A stretch of 64,000 bases of DNA from Achromobacter xylosoxidans (lineage in GTDB: Bacteria; Pseudomonadota; Gammaproteobacteria; Burkholderiales; Burkholderiaceae_B): assembly GCF_002192695.1 (NCBI RefSeq), contig NZ_MTLG01000083.1:116723-180722 (forward strand). The letters are read 5' to 3'. The position numbers were made by a program, and so were the translations under genes. How positions within the stretch are numbered: position 1 is the stretch's first letter; the number at the start of each line of letters is the position of its first letter. This document shows positions 43,601 to 50,239 of the stretch, one piece after another. The notes beneath the pieces are model-generated. The model saw only the letters and a program-made list of their open reading frames with translations. It was not told where the DNA came from and did no database searches.

Positions 43601-46600
43601 ATCGTGCCTGCCGCCGTCAGCGAACCGCCCGCGCGGACCTGCAACGCGCCGCCGGACAGCGCCCGGCTACCTGCGGACAAGACCAAGTCTTCACCCGCTT
43701 TCAGATTCAGAGCGCCGTTGGCGGATGCCGCCGTGCCGGACATATCCAGACGGCCCCCGGCGTCCAGGCTCGCGCCCTGGTCGCCGCGCACGACGCCGGC
43801 CATCTCCAGATTGCCCGCAGCCGCAATGCGCGCCTGCTGCGAGGCGTCCAGCTGCGCCGCCGCGCCGATGCGCAGATTGCCGCCGGCGCCGAGATCCAGC
43901 GCACCGTCGGCGCCCAGCTTGCCGTCCACGCGCGCATCGCGCACCGCCTGCAGTTCCGCGCCCGCGGTGGACACCAGAACGCCGCCCAGCGCCAGATCGC
44001 GCCCGGCATCGGCCTGCACGCCCTTGCCTTGCAATTGGCTGCCCGCGCCCAGCAGCAGGTCGTTGCCGCTCTTGAGCTGCAGCGCCCCGCCATAGGCAAG
44101 CGCATTGCCGTCCACGCGCAGGTCGTGTGACGCGTCCAGCGACATGCCGCCTTCGGCCAGCGCCGTGCCGGCAAGCGTCAGATCCTGTCCGGCCGCAAGC
44201 GTCATCGATGTGTCGGATTGCAGGTGCGAACCGCCTGCCGCCGTCAACGTCTGGCCCGCCTTCAAGTCCAGGCCGCGTGCCGCGTACACCTGTCCCGCCA
44301 CGGCCGCGTTACGCGCGGCCTGTAGCGTCAAGGCGTCCAACGAGCTGAGCGCGCCCGCCACGCGGAGATCGCCTAGCGTCGTGACGTTGACCGCGCCCTT
44401 GGCCGCGACCCGCGCCAGCTCGCCCATCGACAGGTCGCCGCCGGCGTTCAAACTCAGGCCGCCGGCGCTGGCGGCAAGCGTGCCATCCACGGACAGCTTG
44501 CCCGCGGCATCGATGCTCATGTCGCCGTTGCCGCGCCAGGCGCCGGCCAGCTTCATGTCCTGGCCGGCCTGGGCGCGCGACGCGCCTTCGGCGTCCCATT
44601 GCGCCGTCTTGCCCATGGCAAGGTCACGCGCGGCAATCAGCGATGTGTTGCCGGTGGCAGCGGCATTGCTGTCGATGCGCGCATCGCGTCCAGCGCTCAA
44701 CGCGATATCGCCGCGCGCCGCCATGGCGCCGCCCGCCAGCAGATCGCCCACGGCGCGCGCCTCCACGCCCACGCCCTGCGTGCGGCTGGCGTCGCCCAAG
44801 CGCAGGTCCTTGCCCGCATTCATGGCCAGTTGGCCGCCGTAGGCCAGCGCCGCGCCGTCCACTTGCACGTCCCGCCCGGCATTCAGCGTCAGGCCCTTGT
44901 TGGTTTCCGCCTCTCCGGCCAGGACCAGATCCTGGCCGACGCGCAAGGTCATGGCGCCTTCAGATTGCAGGCGCGCATCCGCGCCGGCCTGCAACTGTCC
45001 TATCGCCTCCAGCAGCAGCGGGCCGCCGGCCAGCAGCTTGCCCGTTACCGTGGCATCGGTTCCGGCTTGCGCCGTCAACCCGGCCAGCGAGGACACCGTG
45101 CCCGCCACGTTCAGCGCGCCCTTCGCGACCATGGACAAGGGGCCGCCGGATTGGGCGCTGCCGCCCACCGTCATGTCGCCGTCCGAGGCCAGGGTCAATG
45201 CGCCCGAGGCCGCGCCGGCCGTTCCGCTGAGGTCCAGCGCGCCTCCCGCCCGCAGTTCCGTGCCCTGGTTGCTGAGCAGGCTGCCCGACAGCGCCACGTC
45301 GCCGCCAGCTTGCAGGCTTGCAGCGCCCGTCGTTTGCAGTTCGCCCGTGACCTGCGCCGACTCCAGCGCGCGCAGCGTCAGGTCGCCGTCGGCGCCGAGC
45401 TTGGCGCCGAACACCGCATCGCGGCCCGCCGTGAGGGCGGCCGATCCCGCCGCCACCATTTCGCCAGCCGTGGCGAGGTCGCGCGCCGCCTGGGCCGTGA
45501 CGCCCTTGCCCTGCGTCTTGCTGGCTGCGCCCAGCAGCAGATCGCTGCCGGCGTCCATGGACAAGCCGCCGCCGTAGGCCAGCGCGCTGCCGTCCACGCG
45601 CAACTCGCGTGTTGCGCTGATCGCGATGCCACCATCGCTCAGGGCAGCGCCCGCAAGGCTAGCTTCCTGGCCCGCGCTCAGCGTCATGTTCTTGGACGAT
45701 TGCAGCTGCGCCGTCTGTCCCGTGCGCAGGTCCTTGCCCGCGCGCAACGACAAGGCGTCGCCGGACAGCAGCTTGCCGTCCACCGTTGCGCCGCCCACCG
45801 ATACGAAAGTCAGCGCGCCCTGGCCCGCCAGTTCGCCAGCGACCGACAACGCGCCGCCGCTCTCGCCGCGCAGCGCGCCGCCTGCCAGCGCCTTGCCGCT
45901 GCTGCCCACCGTCAGGTCCCCGCCGGCGAGCAGCTCGATTGCGCCCGATGCCGCGGAAGTCGTACCGTCCAGGCGCAGCGCACCGGCTGCCTCGATGCGG
46001 TTGCCCTGGTTGCTGCGCAATGCGCCCGCCAGCGTCGCATCCTGCCCCGCCTTGAGTTGCGCCTTGCCTTCCGCGTCCAGTTGCGCCGCTTGGGCGATGG
46101 CCAGATTGCGCCCGCCATCGAGCTTCAGGTCGCCTGCGGCCACGGTCTTGCCGCCGAGGCTGGCATCGCGGCCTGCGATCAATGCAACGTCGCCGCGCGC
46201 AGCCATGGCTCCGTCTGCCAGCAGATCGCCGCCGGCGCGCGCGGCTACGCCCTCGCCCTGCGTGCGGCTGGCGTTGCCCAAGCGCAGATCGTTGCCCGCG
46301 CCCATCGACAGTTGGCCGCCGTAGGCCAATGCCGCGCCGTCCACGCGCAGATCGCGCGCGGCGTCCAACGCCAAGCTCTTGTTGGCTTCCGCCTCGCCCG
46401 CCAGGACCAGATCCTGGCCCGCGCGCAACCGCATGGCGTCTTCCGATTGCAGGCGTGCGTCCGCGCCCGCGGCCAACCGGCCCAGCGTTTCCACCAGCAG
46501 CGGGCCGCCGGCCAGCAGCTTGCCATTGACCGTCGCATCGCCCGCGGCCTGGGCCGTCAACGCGGCCAGCGAGGATACCGTGCCCGCCACGTTCAGCGCG

Positions 46601-49600
46601 CCCTTGGCGGCCATGGACAAGGGACCGCCGGATTGGGCGCTGCCGCTGATGGCCAGGTCGCCATCGGCGGCCAGGGTCAATGCGCCCTGCGCCGCGCCGG
46701 CCGTGCCGCTGACGTCCAGCGCGCCCCCAGCCCGCAGTTCCGTGCCCTGGTTGCTGAGCAGGCTGCCCGACAGCGCCATGTCGCCGCCGGTTTGCAGGCT
46801 GGCCGCGCCGGTCGCCTCCAGCTGGCCCGTGACTTGCGCCGCGCCTTGCGCGCGCAACGTTATGCCGCCGTCGGCGCCAAGCCTGGAACCGATGGCCGCG
46901 TCGCGGCCCGCGATGAGCGTTGCGGAGCCCAGCGCCACCATCTCGCCGCCAGCGTCCAAGTTGCGCCCTGCCAGGGCGGTGATGCCTTTGCCCTGGGTCT
47001 TGCTGATATCGCCCAGCCACAGATCACGACCGGCGCTCATCGACAGGCCGCCGCCGTAGGCCAGCGCGCTGCCGTCCACGCGCAGCTCGCGTTTTGCGTC
47101 GATCGCGATGCCGCCATCGCTCAAGGCAACGCCCGCAAGACTGGCGTCCTGGCCCGCGCTCAGCGTCATGCCCTTGGACGATTGCAGTTGCGCCGCCTGG
47201 CCCGTGCGCAGGTCCGCACCCGCCTGCAGCGACAAGGCATCGCCGGACAGCAACCGGCCATCGGCCATCGCGCTACCCGCCGATGCCAGGCTCAGGCCGC
47301 CTTGGCCGGCCAGTTCGCCATCCACGCGCAACGCGCCGCCGCTTGCGCCGCTGAGCGCGCCACCCGCATATGCCTTGCCCTGCGCGCCCACGGACAGATC
47401 GCCGCCCGCGAGCAAATCGATGGCGCCAGCGACCGAGGACGCTTCTCCGTCCAGCCGCAACTTGCCGGCGGCGTCGATGCGTATGCCCTGATTGGTGCGC
47501 ACAGCGCCAGCCAGCGCGGCATCCTGCCCCGCCTGGATCTGCGCCGAGCGTTCCGCCTCCAGCTGCGCGCCCTGCGCAATGGCCAGGTTGCGTCCGCCCG
47601 CCAGCGTCACGTCGTTGGTGGCGACCGTCTTGCCGCCGAGCTGCGCATCACGCCCCGCAGTCAACGCGATGTCACCGCGCGCGGCCATCGCGCCGTCCGC
47701 CTGCAGGCCACCGCCCGCGCGCGCCGACACGCCCTCACCCTGGGTTCTGCTGGCGTTGGCCAAGCGCAGATTGTTGCCAGCGTTCATCGACAGCTGGCCG
47801 CCATAGGCCAAAGCCGCGCCGTCCACGCGCAGGTCACGGCCCGCGCCCAGCGTCAGGCCGGCATTGGTTTCCGCCACGCCAGCCAGAAGCATGTTCTGGC
47901 CTGCGCGCAGTTGCATGGCGCCGTCCGCCTGCAGACGCGAGTCCGCGCCCGCCGCCACCTGCCCTATCGCTTCAAGCAGCAGCGGACCGCCGGCCAGCAG
48001 CTTGCCGTCAACCGCGGCATCGCGCGCGGCCTGAGCCGTCAAGCCGGCCAGCGAGGACACCGTGCCCGCCACGTTCAGCGCGCCCTGCGTGTCCAACCTG
48101 GCCGGGCCGCCTGCCTGCGCGCTGCCGCTGACCGACAGGTCGCCATCGGAAACCAGCGTCAGTTCACCCGCTGCCGCGCCCACCGCGCCACTGATGGCGA
48201 GCGGGCCCGCCGCGCGCATATCCACGCCCTGATTGCCGCTCAGGCTGCCCGCAAGCGCAATGCCTGCTCCGGACCGCAGCCGCGCGCGGCCCAGCGCTTC
48301 CACCTGTCCGGTGACAGCCGTGGCGCCTTGCGCGCTCAGGTCCAGGTCGCCGCGCGCCAGCACCCGGGCGTCCACCGCAGCCTCGCGTCCGGCCTTCAGT
48401 GCGGCCGCGTTCTCCGACACCAGTTCGCCATCGGCCCGCAGATCGCGCGCCGCATCGATTCCAACACGCCTGCCCTGCGCCTTGCTGGCCGCGCCCATGC
48501 GCAGATCGCCGCCGCTCTTCAGGTCCAGCGCTCCGCCATACGCCAGTGCGCTGCCGTCCAGGCGCAGGTCGCGCGTGGATTCGACGAGCATCGCGCCATC
48601 GGTGAGGGCCGCGCCGGCCAGCGTGACGCCCGAGCCCGCGCGTATCGTCATGCCGCCTGCGGACTGCAGCTGTGCGCCGGCCTCCGACACCGCGTCCGCG
48701 CCTGCCTGCACCTGCAACACGCCGGACGCATACACCTGGCGCGACAGCAGCATGTCGCGTCCCGCCTGCAGCGTGACGCCTTCCTTCGCGGAGACCACGC
48801 CGACCGTCGTGGCGACGCCACCGCTCTGGTCACCCGGCACCGCCGGTTCGGGAGTCTTGCCGGGTTCGGCGCCGGCGCCAGATCCAGACCCAGTTCCCGT
48901 TCCAGAGCCAGAGCCCGTGCCCGAACCATTGCCGGTTCCCGCACCGGCGCCGGTCCCGCCACCCGTGTTCCCGCCTTGCCCGGGCTGCGGCGCAACCGCC
49001 TTGCCCGCCATCTTCAGATTGCGTCCGGCTTGCGCACGCACGTCCTGGTCCGAAGTCAGCAAGTCTCCCGACAGGGAGATATCCTTGCCCGCCGCCACGC
49101 GCAAGGCGCCTTGCGTGCGCAGGCTGCCCTGCGCGCCGACAGCCGCATCGCCACCAGCATCGAGCGTCAAGGCGCCACCGGCGCCGACCGCGCCCTGCAC
49201 GGAAACGTCGCGCGCAGCCACAAGCGCGGCACTGCCGCCAGCCTGTGCCGCGCCTTGCACGGCCATATCGCGGCCGCTGTCCACGCGCAGATTGCCGGCC
49301 GCCTGCGCGGTGCCGCGCGGCGCAATGCGGACGTCGCCCGCGGCGGTGACCTGCAGGTCGCCGGTCAGCGCCACCAGGTTGCCGCCGATGTTCACGCCCA
49401 CGCCGGCCTCGGTGCCGATCAGGCGCACGCTGTTGGCATACATGCCGCCCAGCGCCGCGGTATCCAGCGCCACTTCGGGCGCCGCGCCTTCACCCGCCTG
49501 GGCGGAAACGGCACCCGTGGCGTAGTCGACGCGCGCCGCGCCCGCCGTCACGTTGAGCTTGTCGGCCCACACGTCCGCGTTGATCTCCAGGGTGCGCGCC

Positions 49601-50184
49601 AGCAGGTCCACCTGGCTGAGATTGGCGCCGTTCAGGCCGGCGCCTTCGACGCGGATCTTGCCCGAAGCGATATCGAAGCCGATGCTGCCGTCCGGTCCGA
49701 CTTGGGGCTTGCCCGTGGTCAGGGTGGCGCGGTCCGCGTTCAGAAAGCCGCAGCCGTTGCAGGTGATGCCCGCGGGGTTGGCGACGATCACATTGGCGCG
49801 GTTGCCGGCCACTTCCAAAGTGCCCAGCAGTTGCGACGGGTTGGGCGCGGTGACCTGGTTGAGAATGGTGCTGGCGCGCTGATTGCCCAGCATGGGATTG
49901 CCGCCGACCTGTCCCGCCAGTTGGGTCTGGCTGGCGCCGCCGCTGTTATTGAGCACCGCGCCGGAAGGACCGACGTTGAACTGCGTGTAGCGGTTGTTGG
50001 ACACGCCGCCGGCCGAAGGCGGCGCGATGTTGATGACGGGTACGCCGTTGCTGACGCCGACGGAGGGCTTCGCTCCCGCCACGCTCTTGTCCACCGAAAT
50101 CGGCAAGGTCTGCGCCAGCACTGGCGACCAGACCTGGGTGAAGACGACGGACCAGACTATCAGGGAGCGAAGCTTGGACATCAT
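34612..50184 (-). CDS. cdiA: CdiA / filamentous-haemagglutinin-like contact-dependent toxin (TpsA)
   Basis: 5190 residues, uninterrupted. Signal peptide (residues 1-25, ending PVLAQ); TPS secretion domain (about 30-280) with NPAGITCNGCGFLN; a Gly/Ser/Thr linker near 400-450; FHA-type beta-helical repeats including four super-repeats of ~493 residues (about 500-2100); a Tyr/Pro- and Cys-containing non-repetitive insert near 3200-3420, where receptor-binding regions of CdiA lie; a Gly/Ala repeat linker near 3620-3740; second FHA region (KGDGTLMAGRDVKLEAEGD); hydrophobic pretoxin helices near 4770-4925; VENN motif at 4930; and a 261-residue variable C-terminus ending in a toxin domain with ENPNPGQRPGQIHYQD. 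GC content falls in the toxin end, as in exchanged CDI tips. Exported by the adjacent CdiB; toxin activity (probably nuclease) is inferred. Confidence 0.95.
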   Translation of the reverse strand: MMSKLRSLIVWSVVFTQVWSPVLAQTLPISVDKSVAGAKPSVGVSNGVPVINIAPPSAGGVSNNRYTQFNVGPSGAVLNNSGGASQTQLAGQVGGNPMLGNQRASTILNQVTAPNPSQLLGTLEVAGNRANVIVANPAGITCNGCGFLNADRATLTTGKPQVGPDGSIGFDIASGKIRVEGAGLNGANLSQVDLLARTLEINADVWADKLNVTAGAARVDYATGAVSAQAGEGAAPEVALDTAALGGMYANSVRLIGTEAGVGVNIGGNLVALTGDLQVTAAGDVRIAPRGTAQAAGNLRVDSGRDMAVQGAAQAGGSAALVAARDVSVQGAVGAGGALTLDAGGDAAVGAQGSLRTQGALRVAAGKDISLSGDLLTSDQDVRAQAGRNLKMAGKAVAPQPGQGGNTGGGTGAGAGTGNGSGTGSGSGTGTGSGSGAGAEPGKTPEPAVPGDQSGGVATTVGVVSAKEGVTLQAGRDMLLSRQVYASGVLQVQAGADAVSEAGAQLQSAGGMTIRAGSGVTLAGAALTDGAMLVESTRDLRLDGSALAYGGALDLKSGGDLRMGAASKAQGRRVGIDAARDLRADGELVSENAAALKAGREAAVDARVLARGDLDLSAQGATAVTGQVEALGRARLRSGAGIALAGSLSGNQGVDMRAAGPLAISGAVGAAAGELTLVSDGDLSVSGSAQAGGPARLDTQGALNVAGTVSSLAGLTAQAARDAAVDGKLLAGGPLLLEAIGQVAAGADSRLQADGAMQLRAGQNMLLAGVAETNAGLTLGAGRDLRVDGAALAYGGQLSMNAGNNLRLANASRTQGEGVSARAGGGLQADGAMAARGDIALTAGRDAQLGGKTVATNDVTLAGGRNLAIAQGAQLEAERSAQIQAGQDAALAGAVRTNQGIRIDAAGKLRLDGEASSVAGAIDLLAGGDLSVGAQGKAYAGGALSGASGGALRVDGELAGQGGLSLASAGSAMADGRLLSGDALSLQAGADLRTGQAAQLQSSKGMTLSAGQDASLAGVALSDGGIAIDAKRELRVDGSALAYGGGLSMSAGRDLWLGDISKTQGKGITALAGRNLDAGGEMVALGSATLIAGRDAAIGSRLGADGGITLRAQGAAQVTGQLEATGAASLQTGGDMALSGSLLSNQGTELRAGGALDVSGTAGAAQGALTLAADGDLAISGSAQSGGPLSMAAKGALNVAGTVSSLAALTAQAAGDATVNGKLLAGGPLLVETLGRLAAGADARLQSEDAMRLRAGQDLVLAGEAEANKSLALDAARDLRVDGAALAYGGQLSMGAGNDLRLGNASRTQGEGVAARAGGDLLADGAMAARGDVALIAGRDASLGGKTVAAGDLKLDGGRNLAIAQAAQLDAEGKAQLKAGQDATLAGALRSNQGNRIEAAGALRLDGTTSAASGAIELLAGGDLTVGSSGKALAGGALRGESGGALSVAGELAGQGALTFVSVGGATVDGKLLSGDALSLRAGKDLRTGQTAQLQSSKNMTLSAGQEASLAGAALSDGGIAISATRELRVDGSALAYGGGLSMDAGSDLLLGAASKTQGKGVTAQAARDLATAGEMVAAGSAALTAGRDAVFGAKLGADGDLTLRALESAQVTGELQTTGAASLQAGGDVALSGSLLSNQGTELRAGGALDLSGTAGAASGALTLASDGDMTVGGSAQSGGPLSMVAKGALNVAGTVSSLAGLTAQAGTDATVTGKLLAGGPLLLEAIGQLQAGADARLQSEGAMTLRVGQDLVLAGEAETNKGLTLNAGRDVQVDGAALAYGGQLAMNAGKDLRLGDASRTQGVGVEARAVGDLLAGGAMAARGDIALSAGRDARIDSNAAATGNTSLIAARDLAMGKTAQWDAEGASRAQAGQDMKLAGAWRGNGDMSIDAAGKLSVDGTLAASAGGLSLNAGGDLSMGELARVAAKGAVNVTTLGDLRVAGALSSLDALTLQAARNAAVAGQVYAARGLDLKAGQTLTAAGGSHLQSDTSMTLAAGQDLTLAGTALAEGGMSLDASHDLRVDGNALAYGGALQLKSGNDLLLGAGSQLQGKGVQADAGRDLALGGVLVSTAGAELQAVRDARVDGKLGADGALDLGAGGNLRIGAAAQLDASQQARIAAAGNLEMAGVVRGDQGASLDAGGRLDMSGTAASANGALNLKAGEDLVLSAGSRALSGGALQVRAGGSLTAAGTISSLADLILESVGNISLDGQNLAAGNLALQAGGALATGANARLQADGSVDVQADSAALAGTLVAGQAATLRIDKNLAVDGTVLADAGALKVESGGAMTLGGASALQAGGLLQAQAGGKLLANGTISGEQDITLKAGTDAELNGKTVANGTLRADAAGNLSIGQAGLAQGSSKLLLGAGQDLRIAGTAGTATGAGAAGGSLQAQAGRDLFITGTVTAGSPIVLGAQRDIRIDGIATALEGGLTADAGANLLVGAGGRMQASDGLSARAGGNLVSDGVIASGGGLTLAATGDVLLGGLAAALGERAAGNASITAGRDLIVKQNGQLQAAGTLTARADRDLYATGALSSVGDMLLAAARDARVDGTAAADANLTLTGRDVTVGTAGLAQAGRTLTATAQGALQAAGRMLAGGSQALTAGDKISVDGTVAALQGNLSLTAQRGDIALGAASRLQAGGVLTAQAGGALTAFGSAAAEQGMTLRAGTDATLSGIAATQAGDLVASAGGKLTITADGRLQSGAALDLSAGGALLNAGVASAGTNAKLWAGSTLDNTGSVLAGGDLIATALGQLSNAGRFVAGVGADGSLSLPGSIRLTGGSIVHGGTSLAGRDLSLSADSLNLAGGKLSAIGKVTLATPGDVDSRNAVVQGGALDIAAANLYNQGGKLTSTGDAAIKLGGALNNTGGVIAAAGDARIEAASIVNRDGTLAARDLTVTATGAVDNRGGLIQADNVLTLKAASLDNSGTLTAAGTPPKGVLGKVVSIVADRVNNQGGSIEAIEDLGLTTKELDNTGGAVASQGNARIVADMLKNTQGTLQAGKSLTVIAQALQGLGVLQSAGDLSFAYAGPLNQEGDISSGRDLNLSVGGAMDNRAKISAGRDLSITADSLNNQASGQLLAAGQNRITVTQGLTNAGLIDGGSTRITAGRVDNTGRIYGDAVSIQAGTLVNGAGAGGGAVIASRASMDLGVGSLVNRDHALVYAGGDLRIGGALDAAGKAIGQAGSLLNASATIEAAGNANISAASIRNQNDRYTSETVQVSSTSKVYFTPAGTTDMYDAETNWLCDEVTPMCSKDPAWLDDDPERMFLLPSTKYPASRYGPPFDYAPSLKGKGGTTSPITPTYTPVTMVCDGTGGDAGATCSDVPEKFRYGAQERIWSVFGVTPPSGPMPVWTEPEQACYTRPTCDAEKARRQAYEEAYAAYKAPHMVLDARIREFNADFNNRLVGTFVYYRVQETVTETRTLSSDPGKILSGGSMTLTGAVTNDKSQIAAGGALTVAGPAINNIGAGGVRTITRTGTMTETQARSRDRKEFSSAYNATLAGQPIELPVGTSGGNVAVQLNGSKPGASNGGVAPGPVLVASVGLPGGTVVRSVSNPAGIPDSQLYTVNGRPDAPYVVATDPRFVGQRPTVSSDYLLDLLSQPGALPGTTIGNGAGSGGGLAGQRNDQPGTAGAVNAGVGAGSVSTPGQAGATVGASSGLEGQRMDGQGGSGPVNAGVGSGSVSNAGQAGATVGASGGLDGQRLDAQGASGPAGATLGTGGSLSASGATAAADGQNLSGARLGNWDSLVPAGAKFLTPSGQPKRLGDGFYEQKLVSDQILATTGQRFLDKYSDNDSQYKALLAAGAQFARDSGVQLGVALTEAQQRQLTTDLVWLVEQTVTLPDGTTETVLVPQVYLLVREGDLKGDGTLMAGRDVKLEAEGDIVNSGTIGAREATVMTAGNIVNQGGGLIQGSTVDLAAREDLTNLVSLIKGDNVALKAGRDIALTSTSASENFGSTWGTHVSGVARVDAGNLNMQAGRDITLTAAQVSVKDDARLQAGRDIALETLTESHGETLVLNKNNRHDLSTSSEVGSTLAAGGNLTLVAGQDVNARAAEVTAGKQLAVGAGRDINLVAGVETGSAYDEVRYKTKSFLSSKTTHTITSNDWEQAKGSTFTGDTAVLMAGRDLNVVGSNVAAQKDLVMSAERDVNILPGQNAEDSYNYKMVKKSGFGAMGGISYGSSKQTDWIDGKKIFNTASTVGSVEGDVLIKAGEALNITGSNLLARQGDMTLIGKEVNIAAALDTTREKEFHEIKQTGLTLTASNPLVSAVQTGVRMADAAGKTDNTVMKGLAGVTTGVAGVNAYDAVRKSALAAQAAELAEPGSSNKIDQVGGISIKLSLGTSKSTSTTDRSSSSAYGSTVTAGKDLTIVAQGAGKDSDITVTGSNVSAGNNVVLKAEGDVVLQAARNAFEQKTDSKSSSGSIGIGFSTGGERNGFTLELGASVGRGSANGKDESWTNSHVTAGNVLAIQSGGDTTLKGATGEADRIIASVGGNLLLESLQDSSKYDSKNKSAGFGLSLCIPPFCAGASNAWANASTGKMNSDFKSVMEQTGLRAGDGGFQIDVKNNTTLIGSVIASSDQAVAEGLNKLDTGTLITESIKNSAKYSGGQVSIGGGFGFGASKGADSGLGTTKDGQVAGGASKDHATSIATGSNGFGMGTPIVVAAKGSGNSTTQSAISGGTVVIRDEAAQQDLSGMTAAETIAALNRDTSDTLNALKPIFDKEKIEAGFEIASEAQQQMGQFLTNRAKEADALKKAMDAEPEGYRKEQLAAQYAEAAKWGPNGEYRLLITAVSAAAGGNVTGGAGQFAQSAAVNYLQSLGAAQIKVLATSLGGEGSPGHVALHAVLACGGAVAQGANCGAGAVGASASVVLNNLLEKAFGASAAGLGAEEKEQRSNLLVSIVAAISSGLSPEQMSAIAAAARIEVENNTLKDHSNVHTAKFKSKVKELAECVGDRGCQTAAGHFEGWIKAIDEQDLPACGSNGRCVQDKLLEREAYVAGLATATSRLSDPLIAGMDLLDTANRNNTYDRLELKDALVRFQIGSPDYANGVDRFVVETMMASPVVFAAVKGLSPLDSDGGVGGRPKAGNSASGSGDNPKGMLGAGGVQTASKTIWKGAGKERLDVENPNPGQRPGQIHYQDNEGNKYLYDFSTNSFPSAPKSVNKLLLDKKFMQAVEKGLKKYLGE
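43900..48700 (-). repeat. Four tandem ~1.48-kb super-repeats inside cdiA
   Basis: The DNA encoding AYGGQLSM...NASRTQGEGV recurs near 44832, 46312 and 47791 and the paired AYGGGLSM/AYGGALDL segment near 44.1, 45.6, 47.0 and 48.5 kb, a period of 1479-1480 bases (493 residues). Copies differ by scattered substitutions. A substrate for unequal recombination that could vary filament length. Confidence 0.85.
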
Positions 50185-50239
50185 GCGTATCCGGTTGGAC
50201 TAAGAATGGACAACGGCTTGGCGGCGCGCAGCCGCCGGG

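Noticed and set aside
43900..48700. Possible CRISPR-like or satellite array
   Set aside because: Repeats are in frame, ~1.48 kb long and coding; no short direct repeats with unique spacers.
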